Below, in pieces: positions 38,161-50,417 of a DNA stretch of 64,000 nucleotides. The position numbers were made by a program, and so were the translations under genes. The DNA is taken from assembly GCA_037893225.1 (NCBI GenBank), contig JAZGUH010000626.1, positions 1,178,001-1,242,000 on the forward strand. The letters are read 5' to 3'. The stretch is from Hippasteria phrygiana. Lineage: Eukaryota > Echinodermata > Asteroidea > Valvatida > Goniasteridae. The stretch's first letter is position 1. Each line of letters opens with the position of its first letter. The notes below the pieces were generated by a model. That model had not been told where the DNA came from. It ran no database searches and saw only the letters and a program-made list of their open reading frames with translations.

Positions 38161-39317
38161 GAATGAGTAAAGCAAGTCCATACCCCAGGGAATTTGACAT
38201 GCATGGAGCAATAAATAGACGGTAACATGTACACAGATGTTGGCCGGAAAGAAAATAAACATTGCGAGGTTTGAATTTTCTCCACAAGTTTTAACTCTAG
38301 GAAGCCGCCGATGATTGCAACATGTAGCGCCAGATCTAAGATATCCATACATGTCAAAATTACTGTATTTGGTTGATATTTCATGCAATTATGAATGAGT
38401 AAAGCAAGTCATACCCCAGGGAATTTGACATGCATGGAGCAATAAATAGACGGTAATATGTACACAGGTGTTGGCCGGAAAGAAAATAAACATTGCGAGG
38501 TTTGAATTTTCTCCACAAGTTTTAACTCTAAGAAGCCGCCGATGATTGCAACATGTAGCGCCAGATCTAAGCTATCCATACATGTCAAAATTACTGTATT
38601 TGGTTGATATTTCATGCAATTAAGAATGAGTAAAGCAAGTCATACCCCAGGGAATTTGACAGGCATGGAGCAATAAATAGAAGGTAATATGCACACAGAT
38701 GGTGACAAGGAAGAAAATAAACATTGCGAGGTTTGAATTTTCTCCACAAGTTTTAACTCTAAGAAGCCGCCGATAATTGCAACATGTAGCGCCAGATCTA
38801 AGCTATCCATACATGTCAAAATTACTGAATTTGGTTGATATTTCATGCAATTATGAATGAGTAAAGCAAGTCCATACCCCAGGGAATTTGACAGGCATGG
38901 AGCAATAAATAAGAGGTAATCTGCACACAGATGGTGGCCGGGAAGAAAATAAACATTGCGAGGTTTGAATTTTCTCCACAAGTGTTAACTCTAAGAAGCC
39001 GCCGATAATTGCAACATGTAGCGCCAGATCTAAGCTATGCATACATGTCAAAATTACTGAATTTGGTTGATATTTCATGCAATTATGAATGAGTAAAGCA
39101 AGTCATACCCTAGGGAATTTGACAGGCATGGAGCAATAAATCGAAGGTAATATGCACACAGATGTTGGCCGGAAAGAAAATAAACATTGCGAGGTTTGAA
39201 TTTTCTCCACAAGTTTTAACTCTAGGAAGCCGCCGATGATTGCAACATGTAGCGCCAGATCTAAGCTATCCATACATGTCAAAATTACTGTATTTGGTTG
39301 ATATTTCATGCAATTAT
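38161..39317 (+). repeat. Short unit, 5 monomers, 1,157 bp
   Basis: Order: 8-9-10/7-11x-6. The third monomer (38624) is type 10 at its left, with the private gatggtgacaagg. At its right it has ttttaac, aagaagcc and a205, as in type 7. The junction lies between offsets 88 and 128. The same five-monomer order recurs at 58049-59205. Confidence 0.9.
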
Positions 39318-42300
39318 GAATGAGTAAAGCAAGTCCATACCCCAGGGAATTTGACATGCATGGAGCAATAAATAGACGGTAACATGTACACAGATGTTGG
39401 CCGGAAAGAAAATAAACATTGCGAGGTTTGAATTTTCTCCACAAGTTTTAACTCTAGGAAGCCGCCGATGATTGCAACATGTAGCGCCAGATCTAAGATA
39501 TCCATACATGTCAAAATTACTGTATTTGGTTGATATTTCATGCAATTATGAATGAGTAAAGCAAGTCATACCCCAGGGAATTTGACATGCATGGAGCAAT
39601 AAATAGACGGTAATATGTACACAGGTGTTGGCCGGAAAGAAAATAAACATTGCGAGGTTTGAATTTTCTCCACAAGTTTTAACTCTAAGAAGCCGCCGAT
39701 GATTGCAACATGTAGCGCCAGATCTAAGCTATCCATACATGTCAAAATTACTGTATTTGGTTGATATTTCATGCAATTAAGAATGAGTAAAGCAAGTCAT
39801 ACCCCAGGGAATTTGACAGGCATGGAGCAATAAATAGAAGGTAATATGCACACAGATGGTGACAAGGAAGAAAATAAACATTGCGAGGTTTGAATTTTCT
39901 CCACAAGTGTTAACTCTAAGAACCCGCCGATAATTGCAACATGTAGCGCCAGATCTAAGCTATCCATACATGTCAAAATTACTGAATTTGGTTGATATTT
40001 CATGCAATTATGAATGAGTAAAGCAAGTCATACCCCAGGGAATTTGACAGGCATGGAGCAATAAATAAGAGGTAATCTGCACACAGATGGTGGCCGGGAA
40101 GAAAATAAACATTGCGAGGTTTGAATTTTCTCCACAAGTGTTAACTCTAAGAAGCCGCCGATAATTGCAACATGTAGCGCCAGATCTAAGCTATGCATAC
40201 ATGTCAAAATTACTGAATTTGGTTGATATTTCATGCAATTATGAATGAGTAAAGCAAGTCCATACCCCAGGGAATTTGACATGCATGGAGCAATAAATAG
40301 ACGGTAACATGTACACAGATGTTGGCCGGAAAGAAAATAAACATTGCGAGGTTTGAATTTTCTCCACAAGTTTTAACTCTAGGAAGCCGCCGATAATTGC
40401 AACATGTAGCGCCAGATCTAAGCTATGCATACATGTCAAAATTACTGAATTTGGTTGATATTTCATGCAATTATGAATGAGTAAAGCAAGTCATACCCTA
40501 GGGAATTTGACAGGCATGGAGCAATAAATCGAAGGTAATATGCACACAGATGTTGGCCGGAAAGAAAATAAACATTGCGAGGTTTGAATTTTCTCCACAA
40601 GTTTTAACTCTAGGAAGCCGCCGATGATTGCAACATGTAGCGCCAGATCTAAGCTATCCATACATGTCAAAATTACTGTATTTGGTTTATATTTCATGCA
40701 ATTATGAATGAGTAAAGCAAGTCATACCCTAGGGAATTTGACAGGCATGGGGCAATAAATAGAAGGTAATATGCACACAGATGTTGGCCGGAAAGAAAAT
40801 AAACATTGCGAGGTTTGAATTTTCTCCACTAGTTTTAACTCTAAGAAGCCGCCGATAATTGCAACATGTAGCGCTAGATCTAAGCTATCCATACATGTCA
40901 AAATTACTGAATTTGGTTGATATTTCATGCAATTATGAATGAGTAAAGCAAGTCCATACCCCAGGGAATTTGACATGCATGGAGCAATAAATAGACGGTA
41001 ACATGTACACAGATGTTGGCCGGAAAGAAAATAAACATTGCGAGGTTTGAATTTTCTCCACAAGTTTTAACTCTAGGAAGCCGCCGATGATTGCAACATG
41101 TAGCGCCAGATCTAAGCTATCCATACATGTCAAAATTACTGTATTTGGTTGATATTTCATGCAATTATGAATGAGTAAAGCAAGTCCATACCCCAGGGAA
41201 TTTGACATGCATGGAGCAATAAATAGACAGTAACATGTACACAGATGTTGGCCGGAAAGAAAATAAACATTGCGAGGTTTGAATTTTCTCCACAAGTTTT
41301 AACTCTAGGAAGCCGCCGATGATTGCAACATGTAGCGCCAGATCTAAGCTATCCATACATGTCAAAATTACTGTATTTGGTTTATATTTCATGCAATTAT
41401 GAATGAGTAAAGCAAGTCATACCCTAGGGAATTTGACAGGCATGGAGCAATAAATAGAAGGTAATATGCACACAGATGTTGGCCGGAAAGAAAATAAACA
41501 TTGCGAGGTTTGAATTTTCTCCACTAGTTTTAACTCTAAGAAGCCGCCGATAATTGCAACATGTAGCGCCAGATCTAAGCTATGCATACATGTCAAAATT
41601 ACTGAATTTGGTTGATATTTCATGCAATTATGAATGAGTAAAGCAAGTCATACCCTAGGGAATTTGACAGGCATGGAGCAATAAATCGAAGGTAATATGC
41701 ACACAGATGTTGGCCGGAAAGAAAATAAACATTGCGAGGTTTGAATTTTCTCCACAAGTTTTAACTCTAGGAAGCCGCCGATGATTGCAACATGTAGCGC
41801 CAGATCTAAGCTATCCATACATGTCAAAATTACTGTATTTGGTTTATATTTCATGCAATTATGAATGAGTAAAGCAAGTCATACCCTAGGGAATTTGACA
41901 GGCATGGGGCAATAAATAGAAGGTAATATGCACACAGATGTTGGCCGAAAAGAAAATAAACATTGCGAGGTTTGAATTTTCTCCACTAGTTTTAACTCTA
42001 AGAAGCCGCCGATAATTGCAACATGTAGCGCTAGATCTAAGCTATCCATACATGTCAAAATTACTGAATTTGGTTGATATTTCATGCAATTATGAATGAG
42101 TAAAGCAAGTCCATACCCCAGGGAATTTGACATGCATGGAGCAATAAATAGACGGTAACATGTACACAGATGTTGGCCGGAAAGAAAATAAACATTGCGA
42201 GGTTTGAATTTTCTCCACAAGTTTTAACTCTAGGAAGCCGCCGATGATTGCAACATGTAGCGCCAGATCTAAGCTATCCATACATGTCAAAATTACTGTA

Positions 42301-42325
42301 TTTGGTTGATATTTCATGCAATTAT
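39318..42325 (+). repeat. Higher-order repeat unit, 13 monomers, 3,008 bp
   Basis: Order: 8-9-10-11-5/2-1-3-4-5-2-1-3-4. The mosaic at 40243 is type 5 through g139 and type 2 from a152 onward, including atgcat and a205, so the crossover is bracketed within 13 bp. It replaces the adjacent 5 and 2 monomers of the related unit at 10407, which is otherwise the same in order. The type 10 at 39781 shares gatggtgacaagg with 38624. Confidence 0.9.
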
Positions 42326-44174
42326 GAATGAGTAAAGCAAGTCCATACCCCAGGGAATTTGACATGCATGGAGCAATAAATAGACGGTAACATGTACACA
42401 GATGTTGGCCGGAAAGAAAATAAACATTGCGAGGTTTGAATTTTCTCCACAAGTTTTAACTCTAGGAAGCCGCCGATGATTGCAACATGTAGCGCCAGAT
42501 CTAAGATATCCATACATGTCAAAATTACTGTATTTGGTTGATATTTCATGCAATTATGAATGAGTAAAGCAAGTCATACCCCAGGGAATTTGACATGCAT
42601 GGAGCAATAAATAGACGGTAATATGTACACAGGTGTTGGCCGGAAAGAAAATAAACATTGCGAGGTTTGAATTTTCTCCACAAGTTTTAACTCTAAGAAG
42701 CCGCCGATGATTGCAACATGTAGCGCCAGATCTAAGCTATCCATACATGTCAAAATTACTGTATTTGGTTGATATTTCATGCAATTAAGAATGAGTAAAG
42801 CAAGTCATACCCCAGGGAATTTGACAGGCATGGAGCAATAAATAGAAGGTAATATGCACACAGATGGTGGCAAGGAAGAAAATAAACATTGCGAGGTTTG
42901 AATTTTCTCCACAAGTGTTAACTCTAAGAACCCGCCGATAATTGCAACATGTAGCGCCAGATCTAAGCTATCCATACATGTCAAAATTACTGAATTTGGT
43001 TGATATTTCATGCAATTATGAATGAGTAAAGCAAGTCATACCCCAGGGAATTTGACAGGCATGGAGCAATAAATAAGAGGTAATCTGCACACAGATGGTG
43101 GCCGGGAAGAAAATAAACATTGCGAGGTTTGAATTTTCTCCACAAGTTTTAACTCTAAGAAGCCGCCGATAATTGCAACATGTAGCGCCAGATCTAAGCT
43201 ATGCATACATGTCAAAATTACTGTATTTGGTTGATATTTCATGCAATTAAGAATGAGTAAAGCAAGTCATACCCCAGGGAATTTGACAGGCATGGAGCAA
43301 TAAATAGACGGTAACATGTACACAGATGTTGGCCGGAAAGAAAATAAACATTGCGAGGTTTGAATTTTCTCCACAAGTGTTAACTCTAAGAACCCGCCGA
43401 TAATTGCAACATGTAGCGCCAGATCTAAGCTATCCATACATGTCAAAATTACTGAATTTGGTTGATATTTCATGCAATTATGAATGAGTAAAGCAAGTCA
43501 TACCCCAGGGAATTTGACAGGCATGGAGCAATAAATAGAAGGTAATATGCACACAGATGTTGGCCGGAAAGAAAATAAACATTGCGAGGTTTGAATTTTC
43601 TCCACAAGTTTTAACTCTAGGAAGCCGCCGATGATTGCAACATGTAGCGCCAGATCTAAGCTATCCATACATGTCAAAATTACTGTATTTGGTTGATATT
43701 TCATGCAATTATGAATGAGTAAAGCAAGTCATACCCTAGGGAATTTGACAGGCATGGAGCAATAAATAGAAGGTAATATGCACACAGATGTTGGCCGGAA
43801 AGAAAATAAACATTGCGAGGTTTGAATTTTCTCCACAAGTTTTAACTCTAGGAAGCCGCCGATAATTGCAACATGTAGCGCCAGATCTAAGCTATCCATA
43901 CATGTCAAAATTACTGTATTTGGTTTATATTTCATGCAATTATGAATGAGTAAAGCAAGTCATACCCTTGGGAATTTGACAGGCATGGAGCAATAAATAG
44001 ACGGTAATATGCACACAGATGTTGGCCTGAAAGAAAATAAACATTGCGAGGTTTGAATTTTCTCCACAAGTTTTAACTCTAAGAAGCCGCCGATAATTGC
44101 AACATGTAGCGCCAGATCTAAGCTATCCATACATGTCAAAATTACTGAATTTGGTTGATATTTCATGCAATTAT
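40937..44174 (+). repeat. 14-monomer tandem duplication, copy 1 (3,238 bp)
   Basis: Order: 4-5-2-1-3-4-8-9-10-11/9-10m-12-1-7. The adjacent 3,238 bp (44175-47412) repeats this order and shows the same subtype marks: ggccgaaaag in the type 3, the 11/9 and 10m mosaics, and cccttggg in the type 7. This is a direct tandem duplication of a multi-monomer block. Confidence 0.92.
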
Positions 44175-45563
44175 GAATGAGTAAAGCAAGTCCATACCCC
44201 AGGGAATTTGACATGCATGGAGCAATAAATAGACGGTAACATGTACACAGATGTTGGCCGGAAAGAAAATAAACATTGCGAGGTTTGAATTTTCTCCACA
44301 AGTTTTAACTCTAGGAAGCCGCCGATGATTGCAACATGTAGCGCCAGATCTAAGCTATCCATACATGTCAAAATTACTGTATTTGGTTGATATTTCATGC
44401 AATTATGAATGAGTAAAGCAAGTCCATACCCCAGGGAATTTGACATGCATGGAGCAATAAATAGACAGTAACATGTACACAGATGTTGGCCGGAAAGAAA
44501 ATAAACATTGCGAGGTTTGAATTTTCTCCACAAGTTTTAACTCTAGGAAGCCGCCGATGATTGCAACATGTAGCGCCAGATCTAAGCTATCCATACATGT
44601 CAAAATTACTGTATTTGGTTTATATTTCATGCAATTATGAATGAGTAAAGCAAGTCATACCCTAGGGAATTTGACAGGCATGGAGCAATAAATAGAAGGT
44701 AATATGCACACAGATGTTGGCCGGAAAGAAAATAAACATTGCGAGGTTTGAATTTTCTCCACTAGTTTTAACTCTAAGAAGCCGCCGATAATTGCAACAT
44801 GTAGCGCCAGATCTAAGCTATGCATACATGTCAAAATTACTGAATTTGGTTGATATTTCATGCAATTATGAATGAGTAAAGCAAGTCATACCCTAGGGAA
44901 TTTGACAGGCATGGAGCAATAAATCGAAGGTAATATGCACACAGATGTTGGCCGGAAAGAAAATAAACATTGCGAGGTTTGAATTTTCTCCACAAGTTTT
45001 AACTCTAGGAAGCCGCCGATGATTGCAACATGTAGCGCCAGATCTAAGCTATCCATACATGTCAAAATTACTGTATTTGGTTTATATTTCATGCAATTAT
45101 GAATGAGTAAAGCAAGTCATACCCTAGGGAATTTGACAGGCATGGGGCAATAAATAGAAGGTAATATGCACACAGATGTTGGCCGAAAAGAAAATAAACA
45201 TTGCGAGGTTTGAATTTTCTCCACTAGTTTTAACTCTAAGAAGCCGCCGATAATTGCAACATGTAGCGCTAGATCTAAGCTATCCATACATGTCAAAATT
45301 ACTGAATTTGGTTGATATTTCATGCAATTATGAATGAGTAAAGCAAGTCCATACCCCAGGGAATTTGACATGCATGGAGCAATAAATAGACGGTAACATG
45401 TACACAGATGTTGGCCGGAAAGAAAATAAACATTGCGAGGTTTGAATTTTCTCCACAAGTTTTAACTCTAGGAAGCCGCCGATGATTGCAACATGTAGCG
45501 CCAGATCTAAGCTATCCATACATGTCAAAATTACTGTATTTGGTTGATATTTCATGCAATTAT
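42326..45563 (+). repeat. Higher-order repeat unit, 14 monomers, 3,238 bp
   Basis: Order: 8-9-10-11/9-10m-12-1-7-4-5-2-1-3-4. It introduces the composition of the right region (10m-12-1-7) and joins it to the left-region types 4-5-2-1-3-4. The type 7 at 43944 is the first with cccttggg. Confidence 0.9.
43251..43481 (+). repeat. Mosaic type 10m monomer
   Basis: The outer parts are type 10: ccccaggg and g39 at the left; gttaac, aaccc and a205 at the right. The middle (offsets 59-87) is that of types 4, 5 and 8: tagacggtaacatgtac, then gatgttggccggaaag. Two junctions are needed, between 40 and 58 and between 88 and 128, which fits a gene-conversion patch or a double crossover. The same mosaic recurs at 46489, 49494 and 51343, so it arose once and was amplified. 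Confidence 0.88.
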
Positions 45564-47412
45564 GAATGAGTAAAGCAAGTCCATACCCCAGGGAATTTGA
45601 CATGCATGGAGCAATAAATAGACGGTAACATGTACACAGATGTTGGCCGGAAAGAAAATAAACATTGCGAGGTTTGAATTTTCTCCACAAGTTTTAACTC
45701 TAGGAAGCCGCCGATGATTGCAACATGTAGCGCCAGATCTAAGATATCCATACATGTCAAAATTACTGTATTTGGTTGATATTTCATGCAATTATGAATG
45801 AGTAAAGCAAGTCATACCCCAGGGAATTTGACATGCATGGAGCAATAAATAGACGGTAATATGTACACAGGTGTTGGCCGGAAAGAAAATAAACATTGCG
45901 AGGTTTGAATTTTCTCCACAAGTTTTAACTCTAAGAAGCCGCCGATGATTGCAACATGTAGCGCCAGATCTAAGCTATCCATACATGTCAAAATTACTGT
46001 ATTTGGTTGATATTTCATGCAATTAAGAATGAGTAAAGCAAGTCATACCCCAGGGAATTTGACAGGCATGGAGCAATAAATAGAAGGTAATATGCACACA
46101 GATGGTGGCAAGGAAGAAAATAAACATTGCGAGGTTTGAATTTTCTCCACAAGTGTTAACTCTAAGAACCCGCCGATAATTGCAACATGTAGCGCCAGAT
46201 CTAAGCTATCCATACATGTCAAAATTACTGAATTTGGTTGATATTTCATGCAATTATGAATGAGTAAAGCAAGTCATACCCCAGGGAATTTGACAGGCAT
46301 GGAGCAATAAATAAGAGGTAATCTGCACACAGATGGTGGCCGGGAAGAAAATAAACATTGCGAGGTTTGAATTTTCTCCACAAGTTTTAACTCTAAGAAG
46401 CCGCCGATAATTGCAACATGTAGCGCCAGATCTAAGCTATGCATACATGTCAAAATTACTGTATTTGGTTGATATTTCATGCAATTAAGAATGAGTAAAG
46501 CAAGTCATACCCCAGGGAATTTGACAGGCATGGAGCAATAAATAGACGGTAACATGTACACAGATGTTGGCCGGAAAGAAAATAAACATTGCGAGGTTTG
46601 AATTTTCTCCACAAGTGTTAACTCTAAGAACCCGCCGATAATTGCAACATGTAGCGCCAGATCTAAGCTATCCATACATGTCAAAATTACTGAATTTGGT
46701 TGATATTTCATGCAATTATGAATGAGTAAAGCAAGTCATACCCCAGGGAATTTGACAGGCATGGAGCAATAAATAGAAGGTAATATGCACACAGATGTTG
46801 GCCGGAAAGAAAATAAACATTGCGAGGTTTGAATTTTCTCCACAAGTTTTAACTCTAGGAAGCCGCCGATGATTGCAACATGTAGCGCCAGATCTAAGCT
46901 ATCCATACATGTCAAAATTACTGTATTTGGTTGATATTTCATGCAATTATGAATGAGTAAAGCAAGTCATACCCTAGGGAATTTGACAGGCATGGAGCAA
47001 TAAATAGAAGGTAATATGCACACAGATGTTGGCCGGAAAGAAAATAAACATTGCGAGGTTTGAATTTTCTCCACAAGTTTTAACTCTAGGAAGCCGCCGA
47101 TAATTGCAACATGTAGCGCCAGATCTAAGCTATCCATACATGTCAAAATTACTGTATTTGGTTTATATTTCATGCAATTATGAATGAGTAAAGCAAGTCA
47201 TACCCTTGGGAATTTGACAGGCATGGAGCAATAAATAGACGGTAATATGCACACAGATGTTGGCCTGAAAGAAAATAAACATTGCGAGGTTTGAATTTTC
47301 TCCACAAGTTTTAACTCTAAGAAGCCGCCGATAATTGCAACATGTAGCGCCAGATCTAAGCTATCCATACATGTCAAAATTACTGAATTTGGTTGATATT
47401 TCATGCAATTAT
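44175..47412 (+). repeat. 14-monomer tandem duplication, copy 2 (3,238 bp)
   Basis: Order: 4-5-2-1-3-4-8-9-10-11/9-10m-12-1-7, matching 40937-44174 monomer for monomer. This copy contains the last type 5, 2, 3 and 4 monomers of the window (44407, 44639, 45101, 45332). Confidence 0.92.
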
Positions 47413-48568
47413 GAATGAGTAAAGCAAGTCCATACCCCAGGGAATTTGACAGGCATGGAGCAATAAATAAGAGGTAATCTGCACACAGATGGTGGCCGGG
47501 AAGAAAATAAACATTGCGAGGTTTGAATTTTCTCCACAAGTGTTAACTCTAAGAAGCCGCCGATGATTGCAACATGTAGCGCCAGATCTAAGCTATCCAT
47601 ACATGTCAAAATTACTGTATTTGGTTGATATTTCATGCAATTAAGAATGAGTAAAGCAAGTCATACCCCAGGGAATTTGACAGGCATGGAGCAATAAATA
47701 GAAGGTAATATGCACACAGATGGTGGCAAGGAAGAAAATAAACATTGCGAGGTTTGAATTTTCTCCACAAGTGTTAACTCTAAGAACCCGCCGATAATTG
47801 CAACATGTAGCGCCAGATCTAAGCTATCCATACATGTCAAAATTACTGAATTTGGTTGATATTTCATGCAATTATGAATGAGTAAAGCAAGTCATACCCC
47901 AGGGAATTTGACAGGCATGGAGCAATAAATAGAAGGTAATATGCACACAGATGTTGGCCGGAAAGAAAATAAACATTGCGAGGTTTGAATTTTCTCCACA
48001 AGTTTTAACTCTAGGAAGCCGCCGATGATTGCAACATGTAGCGCCAGATCTAAGCTATCCATACATGTCAAAATTACTGTATTTGGTTGATATTTCATGC
48101 AATTATGAATGAGTAAAGCAAGTCATACCCTAGGGAATTTGACAGGCATGGAGCAATAAATAGAAGGTAATATGCACACAGATGTTGGCCGGAAAGAAAA
48201 TAAACATTGCGAGGTTTGAATTTTCTCCACAAGTTTTAACTCTAGGAAGCCGCCGATAATTGCAACATGTAGCGCCAGATCTAAGCTATCCATACATGTC
48301 AAAATTACTGTATTTGGTTTATATTTCATGCAATTATGAATGAGTAAAGCAAGTCATACCCTTGGGAATTTGACAGGCATGGAGCAATAAATAGACGGTA
48401 ATATGCACACAGATGTTGGCCTGAAAGAAAATAAACATTGCGAGGTTTGAATTTTCTCCACAAGTTTTAACTCTAAGAAGCCGCCGATAATTGCAACATG
48501 TAGCGCCAGATCTAAGCTATCCATACATGTCAAAATTACTGAATTTGGTTGATATTTCATGCAATTAT
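45564..48568 (+). repeat. Higher-order repeat unit, 13 monomers, 3,005 bp
   Basis: Order: 8-9-10-11/9-10m-12-1-7-11x-10-12-1-7. It combines the eight-monomer unit 8-9-10-11-10m-12-1-7 with the five-monomer unit 11x-10-12-1-7 (47413-48568, 1,156 bp). No type 2, 3, 4 or 5 monomer occurs from here to the end of the window. Confidence 0.9.
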
Positions 48569-50417
48569 GAATGAGTAAAGCAAGTCCATACCCCAGGGAA
48601 TTTGACATGCATGGAGCAATAAATAGACGGTAACATGTACACAGATGTTGGCCGGAAAGAAAATAAACATTGCGAGGTTTGAATTTTCTCCACAAGTTTT
48701 AACTCTAGGAAGCCGCCGATGATTGCAACATGTAGCGCCAGATCTAAGATATCCATACATGTCAAAATTACTGTATTTGGTTGATATTTCATGCAATTAT
48801 GAATGAGTAAAGCAAGTCATACCCCAGGGAATTTGACATGCATGGAGCAATAAATAGACGGTAATATGTACACAGGTGTTGGCCGGAAAGAAAATAAACA
48901 TTGCGAGGTTTGAATTTTCTCCACAAGTTTTAACTCTAAGAAGCCGCCGATGATTGCAACATGTAGCGCCAGATCTAAGCTATCCATACATGTCAAAATT
49001 ACTGTATTTGGTTGATATTTCATGCAATTAAGAATGAGTAAAGCAAGTCATACCCCAGGGAATTTGACAGGCATGGAGCAATAAATAGAAGGTAATATGC
49101 ACACAGATGGTGGCAAGGAAGAAAATAAACATTGCGAGGTTTGAATTTTCTCCACAAGTGTTAACTCTAAGAACCCGCCGATAATTGCAACATGTAGCGC
49201 CAGATCTAAGCTATCCATACATGTCAAAATTACTGAATTTGGTTGATATTTCATGCAATTATGAATGAGTAAAGCAAGTCATACCCCAGGGAATTTGACA
49301 GGCATGGAGCAATAAATAAGAGGTAATCTGCACACAGATGGTGGCCGGGAAGAAAATAAACATTGCGAGGTTTGAATTTTCTCCACAAGTGTTAACTCTA
49401 AGAAGCCGCCGATAATTGCAACATGTAGCGCCAGATCTAAGCTATGCATACATGTCAAAATTACTGTATTTGGTTGATATTTCATGCAATTAAGAATGAG
49501 TAAAGCAAGTCATACCCCAGGGAATTTGACAGGCATGGAGCAATAAATAGACGGTAACATGTACACAGATGTTGGCCGGAAAGAAAATAAACATTGCGAG
49601 GTTTGAATTTTCTCCACAAGTGTTAACTCTAAGAACCCGCCGATAATTGCAACATGTAGCGCCAGATCTAAGCTATCCATACATGTCAAAATTACTGAAT
49701 TTGGTTGATATTTCATGCAATTATGAATGAGTAAAGCAAGTCATACCCCAGGGAATTTGACAGGCATGGAGCAATAAATAGAAGGTAATATGCACACAGA
49801 TGTTGGCCGGAAAGAAAATAAACATTGCGAGGTTTGAATTTTCTCCACAAGTTTTAACTCTAGGAAGCCGCCGATGATTGCAACATGTAGCGCCAGATCT
49901 AAGCTATCCATACATGTCAAAATTACTGTATTTGGTTGATATTTCATGCAATTATGAATGAGTAAAGCAAGTCATACCCTAGGGAATTTGACAGGCATGG
50001 AGCAATAAATAGAAGGTAATATGCACACAGATGTTGGCCGGAAAGAAAATAAACATTGCGAGGTTTGAATTTTCTCCACAAGTTTTAACTCTAGGAAGCC
50101 GCCGATAATTGCAACATGTAGCGCCAGATCTAAGCTATCCATACATGTCAAAATTACTGTATTTGGTTTATATTTCATGCAATTATGAATGAGTAAAGCA
50201 AGTCATACCCTTGGGAATTTGACAGGCATGGAGCAATAAATAGACGGTAATATGCACACAGATGTTGGCCTGAAAGAAAATAAACATTGCGAGGTTTGAA
50301 TTTTCTCCACAAGTTTTAACTCTAAGAAGCCGCCGATAATTGCAACATGTAGCGCCAGATCTAAGCTATCCATACATGTCAAAATTACTGAATTTGGTTG
50401 ATATTTCATGCAATTAT
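48569..50417 (+). repeat. Eight-monomer tandem unit, copy 1 (1,849 bp)
   Basis: Order: 8-9-10-11-10m-12-1-7. The next 1,849 bp (50418-52266) repeats the same eight monomers with the same subtype marks. The type 11 at 49263 keeps gttaac, whereas the corresponding 11/9 mosaics at 43020 and 46258 have ttttaac. Confidence 0.92.
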
